Origin: Fidelibacterota bacterium
GTDB lineage: Bacteria > Fidelibacterota > Marinisomatia > SCGC-AAA003-L08 > JACNLC01
Length of the DNA stretch: 64,000 nucleotides
Assembly (NCBI GenBank): GCA_013204025.1
Contig: JABMOW010000147.1
Coordinates: 1 to 64,000, forward strand
Direction: 5' to 3'
A program made the position numbers and the translations under genes. Shown piece by piece: positions 50,098 through 59,134 of this stretch. Within the stretch, counting starts at the first letter, position 1. Every line of letters begins with the position of its first letter. The notes below the pieces were generated by a model. The model saw nothing but the letters and a program-made list of their open reading frames with translations. It did no database searches and was not told the origin of the DNA.

Positions 50098-51428
50098 TGC
50101 GATTTATACCCATAACGCCTGAAATTGAAAAAGAAATGCTCAGTGAAATGGGCATTTCTTCTGTGGAGGATTTACTGAGTATTATCCCTGAATCGCTAAG
50201 ATTAAAAGAAAATCTCGACATGGGTGATTCACTGTCTGAATTAGAATTGTTGTCTAAAAGTACAAAATTCTCCAATGCCAATCACTCTATGTCCAGTGGT
50301 ATTCATTTCCTTGGCGGTGGGGCATACGATCATTTTATCCCGACAGCTGTTGATTTTTTGTCAGGTCGTTCAGAATTTAATACTGCGTATACTCCCTATC
50401 AAGCTGAAGTCAGTCAGGGGACATTGCAGGTGATGTACGAGTTCCAATCCATGATCTGCGAATTATCTGGGATGGAGGTTGCGAACGCTTCATTATATGA
50501 CGGAGCATCAGCAGTTGCAGAAGCATGTTCGATGGCATTATCCGTCACAGGTAATAAAAAAGTTATCTTGTCGGGGCTTCTTCATCCGTCATCCATAGAG
50601 GTAGTAAGAACTTATCTTCAAAATCGTGGTACTGAACTTATCATACTCCCTCACAAAAATGGCAAAACAGATTTGACAACACTAGCATCCTATGATGACG
50701 ATATTGCATGTGTCGTAATTCAATCGCCTAATTATTATGGAGTAATCGAAGATTGGACGGCCACATCTAAACTATTAGAGGGTAAAAAAGGACTACTCGT
50801 TGCAGTAAGTAATCCAATGGATATGGTGTTATTAAAATCACCCGGCGAAAGTGGCGCTCATATTTATGTTGGCGAGGGGCAATCTCTCGGGAATCCAATT
50901 TCTTACGGTGGCCCCTATTTGGGACTTATGGCTACTCGCATGAATCTCATAAGGAAAATGCCCGGCAGAATCGCAGGTAAGACGACTGACCTCGATGGAA
51001 AAGAAGGATTTGTTCTTACATTCCAAACCAGAGAGCAACACATTCGACGTGAAAATGCAACTTCAAATATCTGTACCAACCAGGGTTTAATGGCACTTCG
51101 GGCGACGATATTTTTGGAATTGATGGGGAAAGTTAATCTAAAGTCTATGATCGAACTTTGCTTTAATAAAGCACATTACCTTGCTGATAAAATCTCAAAT
51201 ATTCCTGGTTTTGAAATTCCGTTTGGCAACGAATTTATTAAAGAATTCGTCCTGAAAACACCGATATCTGCACAGAAAATTGTAAATGATGCAGAACAAG
51301 CAGGAATTTATATTTCACAAGTTGAGGGAGATTTGTCAGATCGATTTCTCCTACTGGCAGTGACAGAGAAACGTAGTAAAGAGGAAATGGATCAATTTGT
51401 CCAATTTCTTATGAAGTATAACATTTAG
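50097..51428 (+). CDS. gcvPA: Glycine dehydrogenase (decarboxylating) subunit 1
   Basis: 443 residues of the split P protein. FLGGGAYDHFIPTAVDFL, YTPYQAEVSQGTLQVMYEFQ and NASLYDGASAVAEA identify subunit 1. The PLP-binding lysine is on subunit 2 (gcvPB), which is not next to it and not in the window; gcvT and lpd are also absent. It cleaves glycine to CO2 and the aminomethyl group on GcvH. Confidence 0.95.
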   Translation: MRFIPITPEIEKEMLSEMGISSVEDLLSIIPESLRLKENLDMGDSLSELELLSKSTKFSNANHSMSSGIHFLGGGAYDHFIPTAVDFLSGRSEFNTAYTPYQAEVSQGTLQVMYEFQSMICELSGMEVANASLYDGASAVAEACSMALSVTGNKKVILSGLLHPSSIEVVRTYLQNRGTELIILPHKNGKTDLTTLASYDDDIACVVIQSPNYYGVIEDWTATSKLLEGKKGLLVAVSNPMDMVLLKSPGESGAHIYVGEGQSLGNPISYGGPYLGLMATRMNLIRKMPGRIAGKTTDLDGKEGFVLTFQTREQHIRRENATSNICTNQGLMALRATIFLELMGKVNLKSMIELCFNKAHYLADKISNIPGFEIPFGNEFIKEFVLKTPISAQKIVNDAEQAGIYISQVEGDLSDRFLLLAVTEKRSKEEMDQFVQFLMKYNI

Positions 51429-51482
51429 TAAAACTTGATAAAAAACGATAATAGGTAAGATAGCAAGTGCCAATTCAGAATT

Positions 51483-52232
51483 ATGAAAATATTTGAGACA
51501 TTAGAAAATACAAGATTAGTGAAAGGATCAGGTGCATTAGCGCTCATTGATCCTGATCTAAAAAATGATGGGTTATTAAACGACATTACATCAAGTATAG
51601 TGGATGCAGATTTTGATGCGATCCTCGTCGGTGGTAGTCTGATAATGGATAACGGATTTGAGGACCGTATCAGTCATATACGTGAACTTACATCTCTTCC
51701 GATCATTATTTTCCCAGGATCTTCTCGTCAATTATCAGGAAAAGCTGATGCAGTTCTGTTCCTGTCTTTACACAGCGGTCGGAATCCTCAATATCTCATC
51801 GGAGAGCATGTTGAATCAGCTCCTGTTATTCGCAATTTAGGAATCGAAGCTATTCCAACCAGTTATTTGCTGATTGATGGAGGTGTAAAATCCTCTGTAC
51901 AGGTCATGAGCAATACAACACCATTACCACCTGATAAACATGATATTATTCTTGCACATGCTCTTGCTGGCCAATATATGGGATCTAAATTCGTTTTTTT
52001 CGAGGCAGGAAGTGGGGCAAAGGAATCCATACCGATTAAATTGCTGGATTATGTCTGTCAAAATTTGAAAATTCCGGTTATTGTTGGAGGAGGAGTCCGT
52101 GATGAGCACACCGCAGCGAAGATGGTTTCAGCAGGTGCAGGTTATGTGGTTATTGGTAATTTCCTTGAAAAATGTAAGGATCAAAGCGTCTTGAACTCTA
52201 TTGTCCGAGCTATTCACTACCGGGAGAATTAG
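51483..52232 (+). CDS. Geranylgeranylglyceryl phosphate synthase family protein (PcrB/GGGPS)
   Basis: 249 residues with a TIM-barrel GGGPS pattern: GSGALALIDPDLKN at the N-terminus, DAILVGGSLIMDN, PIIIFPGSSRQLS, the FFEAGSGAKESIP strand and the phosphate-binding PVIVGGGVRDEHTA. The family couples sn-glycerol-1-phosphate to a polyprenyl diphosphate, the first committed ether bond in archaeal lipids. Bacterial group II members occur in Bacteroidetes. Chain length and stereochemical substrate cannot be read here. No glycerol-1-phosphate dehydrogenase or DGGGP synthase gene is in the window. It sits 54 bp after gcvPA. Confidence 0.88.
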   Translation: MKIFETLENTRLVKGSGALALIDPDLKNDGLLNDITSSIVDADFDAILVGGSLIMDNGFEDRISHIRELTSLPIIIFPGSSRQLSGKADAVLFLSLHSGRNPQYLIGEHVESAPVIRNLGIEAIPTSYLLIDGGVKSSVQVMSNTTPLPPDKHDIILAHALAGQYMGSKFVFFEAGSGAKESIPIKLLDYVCQNLKIPVIVGGGVRDEHTAAKMVSAGAGYVVIGNFLEKCKDQSVLNSIVRAIHYREN

Positions 52233-52265
52233 ATCGATCAGCAAGGAATACAACCGGTAAGCCCT

Positions 52266-53183
52266 TTGCACCAATATGTGAAACACTACCTACTTCACTT
52301 GCAGTTTGAACGAAGATTATCTCAAAACACTGTAACCGCATATTGGGGTGATCTGAAAAAATATACGGATTATTTGTACACCACATTTAATATCGCTCAT
52401 CCGAGAAATATAAAATTAGAACAAATTCGTGAATTTGTGAAGATGTTAACACTATTGCCAATGAAGCATTCTACTCATATCGGACTTCGAAAGAGCAGCA
52501 TCATCCGATCCTATTCTGCGTTGAAGGGATTTCATCAATACTTGCTGGATGAAAATTATACAAAAAAGGATCCTACTCAACTTTTAGCCAGTCCAAAAAT
52601 TGAAAAGAAATTACCTGAAGTGCTGACGGTAAATGAAGTGGAGCTAATCCTTAATTCGGTGGATTTGGAAGTTGAAACGGGTATCCGAGACCGTGCAATC
52701 ATCAGCCTGTTGTATGCTTCAGGATTACGTGTGTCAGAGTTAATTCAGTTAAAGCTTATGGATATTTTCTCCGAAGAAGGTTTGATTCGAATTATGGGGA
52801 AGGGAAACAAGGAACGATATGTACCAATTGGTGACATCGCGCTTGCAGACACTACGACTTACGTACAGATACTCAGACCCCGTCTCGCCAGAAAAGGAGA
52901 TGCCCGGGGTGCAGTCTTTCTTAATATTAGAGGTAAGCCATTATCGCGAATGAGTATTTGGAACATTTTCCATACGCATACCGTTAAGGCAGGGATCTTA
53001 AAAAAAGTCAGTCCGCATTCGTTACGACACAGTTTCGCTACCCATATGCTTGAGGGTGGAGCAGACTTACGTATGGTACAGGAAATGCTGGGGCATTCCA
53101 GCATCATCACGACACAGATATACACTCATATGGATAAAATCCATTTGAAAGAAATTCATAAACAATATCACCCAAGAGGATAA
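52266..53183 (+). CDS. Tyrosine recombinase, XerC/XerD-like
   Basis: 305 residues, probable TTG start. An N-terminal SAM-like core-binding domain (about 1-90; HLQFERRLSQNTVTAYWGDL) and a catalytic domain with all key residues: arginine in SGLRVSELI, HSLRHSFATHML, LGHSSIITTQIYTHM. The size and lack of phage neighbours favour a chromosome-dimer resolvase rather than an integrase. It directly abuts the M50 protease gene. Confidence 0.9.
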   Translation: MHQYVKHYLLHLQFERRLSQNTVTAYWGDLKKYTDYLYTTFNIAHPRNIKLEQIREFVKMLTLLPMKHSTHIGLRKSSIIRSYSALKGFHQYLLDENYTKKDPTQLLASPKIEKKLPEVLTVNEVELILNSVDLEVETGIRDRAIISLLYASGLRVSELIQLKLMDIFSEEGLIRIMGKGNKERYVPIGDIALADTTTYVQILRPRLARKGDARGAVFLNIRGKPLSRMSIWNIFHTHTVKAGILKKVSPHSLRHSFATHMLEGGADLRMVQEMLGHSSIITTQIYTHMDKIHLKEIHKQYHPRG

Positions 53184-53828
53184 ATGTTATTTAGATTACC
53201 AATGGAAGTACTCGTACTACTGCTGCCAACTTTATTATTTGCGCTGTGCTTTCATGAATTCTCGCATGCATATATGGCATATCGATTAGGAGACGATACC
53301 GCAGCAAGGATGGGGAGGTTGACGCTTAATCCCCTTTCTCATATTGATCCTGTGGGGGCAATGATGATTTTGTTTGTGGGATTTGGATGGGCAAAACCAG
53401 TACCGGTAAATCCCATGAATTTGAGAAATATGCGGGTGGACATGATGAAAGTTGCATTTGCTGGTCCTCTATCAAATCTTATATTAGCGCTCATCGCAGG
53501 TATATTCATCAGATTGACCGGATACAAAACAGGTGTGGAATTACAAATTGGGGGGACCATTCCATTCCTGCTATTAATATTTATGCAAATCAACATCATG
53601 CTCGCTGTTTTCAATATGATTCCGCTGGCTCCCTTGGATGGTTCACGAATATTTTCAGGATTACTCGAAAGAAAATTTCCGGACATGGTTCGAAATTTGC
53701 AAATTTACGGTCCCCGGATTCTGATGGGAATAATCATGGTTGGTTATTTGACCAATATTCATATCCTTGGATGGATCATTCAACCATTTTTAAAGCTGTT
53801 TATGTATCTTTTTGCAGGTATTCAATAG
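53184..53828 (+). CDS. Site-2-protease-like (M50) membrane metalloprotease, short form
   Basis: 214 residues with about five membrane helices. The zinc motif HEFSH (FALCFHEFSHAYMAYRLGD) is in the first helix and NMIPLAPLDGSRI (NxxPxxxxDG) later. It lacks a PDZ domain, like the rseP-unlike SpoIVFB/YwhC group. Substrate is unknown. It begins immediately after the recombinase stop. Confidence 0.88.
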   Translation: MLFRLPMEVLVLLLPTLLFALCFHEFSHAYMAYRLGDDTAARMGRLTLNPLSHIDPVGAMMILFVGFGWAKPVPVNPMNLRNMRVDMMKVAFAGPLSNLILALIAGIFIRLTGYKTGVELQIGGTIPFLLLIFMQINIMLAVFNMIPLAPLDGSRIFSGLLERKFPDMVRNLQIYGPRILMGIIMVGYLTNIHILGWIIQPFLKLFMYLFAGIQ

Positions 53829-53834
53829 TCATTT

Positions 53835-53981
53835 ATGGTTATTAAAAAGAAAACGGATATGCCTCATAAATTCAGACATTTAATTAGCCAACATTACAGA
53901 AATGCAAGTACTCCTTTGCAGACGCTGAAATTTTTAGTTATTTTACTTCTGGTCATTTATATGATCAGCAAACTCAGTTAG
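53835..53981 (+). CDS. Small single-pass membrane protein (48 residues)
   Basis: A 48-codon frame starting 6 bp after the M50 gene: a basic N-terminal half (MVIKKKTDMPHKFRHLI) and one hydrophobic helix (LKFLVILLLVIYMI). The composition and the position in the operon look protein-like, but there is no strong ribosome site and no recognised family. It could assist the preceding membrane protease, as speculation. Confidence 0.4.
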   Translation: MVIKKKTDMPHKFRHLISQHYRNASTPLQTLKFLVILLLVIYMISKLS

Positions 53982-54053
53982 TATTAATCCTTAATGTCTA
54001 CAACTTCAGCATTAACACGATTTAATCACTCACATCATTGATAAAGGAAATCC

Positions 54054-55727
54054 ATGAAAATCGTTGAATGTGTTCCTAATTTTAGCGAAGGACGCGATCA
54101 TAATAAAATCAAGATTATTACCGATGCTATTAGTTCGGTTTCGGGAATCAGTTTATTGGATGTGGATCCGGGTGCGGATACTAACCGTACTGTAGTCACT
54201 TTTGTGGGTGAACCTGATAATGTGATAGAAGCAGCCTTTCAAGCCATCAAGACCGCCGCTTCTGTTTTGGATATGAGATTACATCATGGCGCTCATGCCA
54301 GAATGGGAGCAACGGATGTATGTCCATTTGTACCGGTTGCAAATATTACGATGGAAGAATGTGTTTTACTTTCTCAGCGGCTGGCAAAAAGAGTGGGAGA
54401 TGAACTGAACATTCCTGTTTTTCTGTATGAAAACTCGGCGTCCAAACCGGATCGTCAGAACTTAGCCAATGTCCGTTCAGGAGAATATGAGGGGATGGCG
54501 GCAAAACTGAAAGATCCAGAATGGCACCCTGATTTTGGTCCTGTGGTATTGGATGAAAAAGCAGGAGTTACCGCTATTGGAGCAAGAGAGTTTCTCGTCG
54601 CCTACAATGTGAATCTGAATACTCAATCAAAAGCCATCGCTTCGGATATTGCTCTGGATATTCGTGAAGCTGGTCGGCGCGCTAGAAACGAAAAGGGCAA
54701 ATTTATCTCCGATGAGGAGGGTAATCCTGTTATGACCCTCGGAAAATTAAAATTTGTGAAGGCGGTGGGGTGGTATATCGATGAATACCAAATTGCTCAA
54801 TTATCCATGAATCTGACAAATTACAAGATTACCCCTGTTCATAGTGCTTTCGAAGAGTCACGCGAGCAAGCCCGATTGAGAGGAGTCAGAGTTACAGGAA
54901 GCGAATTGGTGGGACTGATCCCTCTGCAAGCCATATTGGATGCCGGCATTTATTACTTACAAAAACAAAACCGATCCATCGGTATACCCACAGAGGACAT
55001 CATCCATATTGCCGTAAAATCACTTGGACTGGATGATCTGTCACCTTTTGATCCCAAAGAAAAAATTATCGAATACCAGATTGGTCATGAATTTGGATCA
55101 TTAGCAACCATGTCAATTGACAAGTTTATGGATGAGTTATCAAGAGAATCTCCAGCACCAGGAGGAGGAAGTGTATCTGCCTTAGCTGGCTCTTTAGGTG
55201 CAGCTTTAGCAGCTATGGTATCCAATCTCACAACTGGTAAAAAGAAATTCCGAGGCGTTTTTGATAAAATGCAGACGCTGGGAATTCAGGGACAGGAGTT
55301 GAAAGTCAGATTACTTAAATTGATCGACGAGGATACCAATGCCTTCAACGAGGTAATGAATGCATATCGATTACCCGCCGGCGATAAAGACGAAACTGCT
55401 AAAAAGGAGCAGGCCATTGAAATGGCGAATCAGCACGCAACAAACATTCCGTTCCAAGTTGTGAAAGCCTGTGCTGAAGTGATGACTCTGGCAACACAAG
55501 CTGCGTCATTTGGTAATCCTAATTCAGTCTCTGATGCCGGTGTTGCAGGAGAAATGGCTCATGCAGGTGCACACGGCGCAGCACTAAATGTGATCATAAA
55601 TTTAAATAGCATTTCGGATGAGAGCTTTTGCAACAGTATGCGTCAAAATACTGAACAAATTCTCCAAGCAGTGGATAATGATCTGGCATCATTAAGACAA
55701 ATCGTAAACGGAAAACTCAACAATTGA
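54054..55727 (+). CDS. ftcD: Bifunctional glutamate formimidoyltransferase / formimidoyltetrahydrofolate cyclodeaminase
   Basis: 557 residues. The transferase domain (about 1-330) starts KIVECVPNFSEGRDHNKI and has DPGADTNRTVVTFVG and LHHGAHARMGATDVCPF; the cyclodeaminase domain (about 345-557) starts with FMDELSRESPAPGGGSVSALAG. The fusion, best known from vertebrates, also occurs in some bacteria. It moves the formimino group of histidine breakdown (or other formimino donors) to folate and deaminates it. No hut genes are nearby. AAAGGAAA precedes the ATG. Confidence 0.94.
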   Translation: MKIVECVPNFSEGRDHNKIKIITDAISSVSGISLLDVDPGADTNRTVVTFVGEPDNVIEAAFQAIKTAASVLDMRLHHGAHARMGATDVCPFVPVANITMEECVLLSQRLAKRVGDELNIPVFLYENSASKPDRQNLANVRSGEYEGMAAKLKDPEWHPDFGPVVLDEKAGVTAIGAREFLVAYNVNLNTQSKAIASDIALDIREAGRRARNEKGKFISDEEGNPVMTLGKLKFVKAVGWYIDEYQIAQLSMNLTNYKITPVHSAFEESREQARLRGVRVTGSELVGLIPLQAILDAGIYYLQKQNRSIGIPTEDIIHIAVKSLGLDDLSPFDPKEKIIEYQIGHEFGSLATMSIDKFMDELSRESPAPGGGSVSALAGSLGAALAAMVSNLTTGKKKFRGVFDKMQTLGIQGQELKVRLLKLIDEDTNAFNEVMNAYRLPAGDKDETAKKEQAIEMANQHATNIPFQVVKACAEVMTLATQAASFGNPNSVSDAGVAGEMAHAGAHGAALNVIINLNSISDESFCNSMRQNTEQILQAVDNDLASLRQIVNGKLNN

Positions 55728-55740
55728 TCATACAGGCCAC

Positions 55741-57558
55741 ATGAAAATGATTCCTTCTAAAATCCAATTGTTACCGACTCAGCTGATTAATCAGATTGCT
55801 GCTGGTGAAGTCATTGAAAGACCGTCATCGATCGTGAAAGAATTGATCGAAAATTCGGTGGATGCTCATGCAAAAAATATCGAAATCATTATTCAGGATG
55901 GTGGTAAATCCCTCATCCAGATTATTGACGACGGAGACGGTATGGACTCAGAAGATCTGGGCATGAGTTTTCAAAGGCATGCGACAAGTAAAATCCGACA
56001 TCAGGAAGAATTGAGAAATATTACATCCCTTGGATTTCGAGGAGAAGCTTTACCCAGTATCGCTTCGGTCTCTCATATCAATGCCAGAAGTTCAATAAAT
56101 GGTGAAGAAGGAAATGAAATCAGCCTCAAGGGTGGTGAAGTCCAATATATTCGACCAGCGCCATCAAATACAGGGACGTCAATTCAGATTAAAAATTTGT
56201 TTTTCAATACGCCCGCTCGTCGGAAATTTCTGAAAACTACAGAAATTGAGAAAAGAAATATTTATCTTGTGGTGCGCACTTATTCTCTAGCCTATCCTAA
56301 AATAGGCTTCACTCTGACAGATGCAGAAAAACATGTTTACAAGCTTCGTGGAAATGATCTTGCTGGACGTATCAGTGATATTTATGGTAAAAAATTCGGC
56401 GAAAATCTTTTACCAGTTACACTTACCAAAGATCATTTCATGGTTTCCGGATTTACCGGGAATCTCAATCTGGTAAAAAAACGTATGGGTGAGCAGTTTC
56501 TCTTTTTAAATGGAAGAGCTATCCAAAACCGATTGATCAATTCAGCTGTCTTTGGCTCATATAAATCCCTTCTCTCAAGAGGAGAATATCCGTTTTTCAT
56601 TCTGAATCTGCAAATACCTCCAGATATGGTTGATGTCAATGTCCATCCTGCAAAATCAGAAGTTCGTTTTAAGGATGAATGGCGTGTTTTTTATGTGGTT
56701 AAATCTGCAGTTACTCAGGCACTTACAGATTTGCTGAAGACGATACCTGATTACACACCATTCAATTATTATGGTGCAGACAAGTCTGTAACATCAGATC
56801 ATGGACAACTAAAGTTATCACCATCTATCCCAGGACAATTCCCGGCAGGATTTGAAACAGCGCCACATCACAGAGATCAGGAAAAAGTTCTGGGGAATAC
56901 GTCCAGTGTTATCACAGAATCCACAATCAGGAAAGCGCATGAACGGATTGAGGCACTCACAAAGTCGTCTCAAGTAGATGACAAAATAATCCCCACTGAC
57001 AATCTGTGGCAAATTCAGAATAAATATATTCTTACTGAAGTGAATCAAGGTCTTATCATTATCGATCAGCATGTAGCACATGAACGGATCTTATTTGAAT
57101 CTGCAAAAAAAGCACTTGAAGGAAATGGTATCCCGTCTCAAACCGTATTATTTCCGCAGACCATCAAATTTTTACCAGAAGAATACTCAAAGTTTTTAGG
57201 CGTTATTCCATACTTGCATAAAATCGGATTTAAAATGCGCGAATTTGGCGTAAATACTATTATTGTCGAGGGTGTACCTTCGGACATTTATTCTGGTTCT
57301 GTTGAAGAAATAGTCCACGAGATATTGGATAAATACATTGAGAAACAGGAAATGAATGCGTCGTTCTTGGATCACATGGCTGCGACCTATGCCTGCAAAG
57401 CGGCTATCAAAGCAGGTGATCGTCTGAAACAAGAGGAAATGAAAAATCTGGTGGATAAGCTATTTGCGACGGACCATCCTTACTATTGTCCTCATGGAAG
57501 GCCGATTATCGTTCGTCTCGGGATTGATGAACTGGACAAACGATTTGAACGAATTTGA
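55741..57558 (+). CDS. mutL: DNA mismatch repair protein MutL
   Basis: 605 residues. The GHKL ATPase motifs are present: QIAAGEVIERPSSIVKELIENSVDA, DDGDGM, TSLGFRGEAL and the GTSIQIKNLFFNTPARRKF loop. The C-terminal dimer domain has an endonuclease-type motif DQHVAHERILFE (consensus DQHA-x2-E-x4-E, with Val for Ala) and the CPHGRP zinc-site motif, so it should be a nicking MutL as in bacteria lacking MutH. Its stop overlaps the miaA start. Confidence 0.95.
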   Translation: MKMIPSKIQLLPTQLINQIAAGEVIERPSSIVKELIENSVDAHAKNIEIIIQDGGKSLIQIIDDGDGMDSEDLGMSFQRHATSKIRHQEELRNITSLGFRGEALPSIASVSHINARSSINGEEGNEISLKGGEVQYIRPAPSNTGTSIQIKNLFFNTPARRKFLKTTEIEKRNIYLVVRTYSLAYPKIGFTLTDAEKHVYKLRGNDLAGRISDIYGKKFGENLLPVTLTKDHFMVSGFTGNLNLVKKRMGEQFLFLNGRAIQNRLINSAVFGSYKSLLSRGEYPFFILNLQIPPDMVDVNVHPAKSEVRFKDEWRVFYVVKSAVTQALTDLLKTIPDYTPFNYYGADKSVTSDHGQLKLSPSIPGQFPAGFETAPHHRDQEKVLGNTSSVITESTIRKAHERIEALTKSSQVDDKIIPTDNLWQIQNKYILTEVNQGLIIIDQHVAHERILFESAKKALEGNGIPSQTVLFPQTIKFLPEEYSKFLGVIPYLHKIGFKMREFGVNTIIVEGVPSDIYSGSVEEIVHEILDKYIEKQEMNASFLDHMAATYACKAAIKAGDRLKQEEMKNLVDKLFATDHPYYCPHGRPIIVRLGIDELDKRFERI

Positions 57559-58505
57559 GTATTCCGGATTCAATCATTTCATCGATTGGAAGTAAAATTC
57601 CTGTTGTCGTTGGACCTACTGCAGTGGGTAAAACCGGATTTTCTATACAGCTTGCAAAACAACTGAATGGTGAAATCATTTCTGTTGACTCCAGACAAAT
57701 TTATCGTGATTTCATCATTGGAACTGCTCAACCCACAAATGAAGAGTTGAAATCTGTTCCACACAACCTCATTGGTACCTTAAATGCGGACGAAATCGTG
57801 AATTCAGGACAGTATGCTGATTGGGTCTCTGCTCTTATCGTAGCAATAAAAGATCGTGGTCATCTCCCGGTGCTTGTTGGTGGATCCTTTTTGTATCTTC
57901 AGTCTATCATAAATGGGATTATAAGAACGGCAGATGGGAGTCCGAAGATTCGACAAAATATAATGCAGGAAATCGACGAAAAAGGGATTGATACCATGAT
58001 GTCAAGACTTCACCAAATCGATTCGGACTATGCAGCAATCGTACACCCAAATGATGTGAAACGGCTGGTGAGAGCATTAGAGATTTATGAGATTACAGGG
58101 AAACCCCCCAGTGAAGTATTTCTCGAACAACAGAAATTAGATCAGGAGTTACAGCACCAGTATTTCGTCATCGGACTGACTTGCGAAAGAGCCAAATTAT
58201 ACCAGAGAATAGAAAACCGCGTAGATGATATGATTCAAGCTGGTTGGCAACAGGAAACTCATAATTTGCTTGCTTCAGGAGTAAGCCGTACATCTCATGC
58301 CATGCAAAGTTTGGGATATAAACAATTGGTGGAGGTCGAACAGGGGGCCGTCGCATTAGAAGAGGCGATTGTGATTATTAAGCAGAAAACACGACAATTT
58401 GCGAAAAAACAGATTACCTGGATGAACAAAATGTCAATTGATATGATTTTAGATTGCGACGTAAGTTATAAAAGTAGTTCACTCTACGATTGGAAAACAG
58501 ATTAA
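57555..58505 (+). CDS. miaA: tRNA dimethylallyltransferase
   Basis: 316 residues from TTG 57555 in a TTGA overlap with mutL. The P-loop GPTAVGKTGFSI, ISVDSRQIYRDFIIGTAQP, LVGGSFLYLQSIING and SLGYKQLVE match the family. It prenylates A37 of tRNAs reading UNN codons using DMAPP, which the MEP genes upstream supply. mutL-miaA is a conserved pair. Confidence 0.95.
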   Translation: MSIPDSIISSIGSKIPVVVGPTAVGKTGFSIQLAKQLNGEIISVDSRQIYRDFIIGTAQPTNEELKSVPHNLIGTLNADEIVNSGQYADWVSALIVAIKDRGHLPVLVGGSFLYLQSIINGIIRTADGSPKIRQNIMQEIDEKGIDTMMSRLHQIDSDYAAIVHPNDVKRLVRALEIYEITGKPPSEVFLEQQKLDQELQHQYFVIGLTCERAKLYQRIENRVDDMIQAGWQQETHNLLASGVSRTSHAMQSLGYKQLVEVEQGAVALEEAIVIIKQKTRQFAKKQITWMNKMSIDMILDCDVSYKSSSLYDWKTD

Positions 58506-59134
58506 TGAAAAAAGGAATTAAACAAACCGTATTTGCTGGTATTTTGGCTGTCCTACCCTTTGCTTTGACAGTTTTGATTTTGTTGTGGCTATTCCGGTTT
58601 TTCGCTAAACCTGGTGCCAGAATCCTTGAGTACATTTTTGTAAAGCAGGAAATCCCAAAATACGTCCCTGAATTACTGGGATTCATCCTCACATTTCTGT
58701 TTATCTACATTTTAGGTCTGATCGTTAGGAATGTACTGGGAAAGCGCTTGATTACAAAAATGGAAAATGCTATTTCCAGAATCCCGGTAGTCAATTCTAT
58801 TTTCAATACAATTAAACAGATCACTTCCACTATTAGTGAACCCCGAGAACAGGCATTTCAAAAAGTAGTTCTCGTAGAATATCCGCGAATTGGGATTTGG
58901 ACTATCATGATGGTTACAGGAAGCTCTCAGAATAAAAGTGGCAAAGAATTTTATCAGTTATTCGTACCAACAACACCCAATCCCACATCCGGATATATGT
59001 TAATCGTGCCAAAATCTGATGTAGTCGAAACAAATCTCACAATTGAGGATGGTTTGAAAGCCATCATTTCCGGTGGACTTTTAGCTGGAAAGATCAATTC
59101 TATACCTGATTTAGTAGAAGGAAAAGAGTTATGA
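58505..59134 (+). CDS. DUF502 family membrane protein
   Basis: About 209 residues from ATG 58505 (TAATG with miaA). Two N-terminal helices (about 7-32 and 60-82), then a soluble domain with the DUF502 signatures RIPVVNSIFNTIKQI, PRIGIWTIMMVTG, VPTTPNPTSGYMLIVPKSD. Function is unknown in bacteria; plant homologues (LCV-like) are membrane proteins. It overlaps tag by 4 bp. Confidence 0.85.
   Translation: MKKGIKQTVFAGILAVLPFALTVLILLWLFRFFAKPGARILEYIFVKQEIPKYVPELLGFILTFLFIYILGLIVRNVLGKRLITKMENAISRIPVVNSIFNTIKQITSTISEPREQAFQKVVLVEYPRIGIWTIMMVTGSSQNKSGKEFYQLFVPTTPNPTSGYMLIVPKSDVVETNLTIEDGLKAIISGGLLAGKINSIPDLVEGKEL

Noticed and set aside
52266-53183. Phage or integrative-element integrase with attachment site
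   Set aside because: Length and motifs fit XerC/D, and no phage genes, tRNA or direct repeats surround it.
53387-53845. 152-residue plus-strand frame inside the M50 protease region
   Set aside because: It lies in a shifted frame over a well-supported membrane protease and has no protein-like features.
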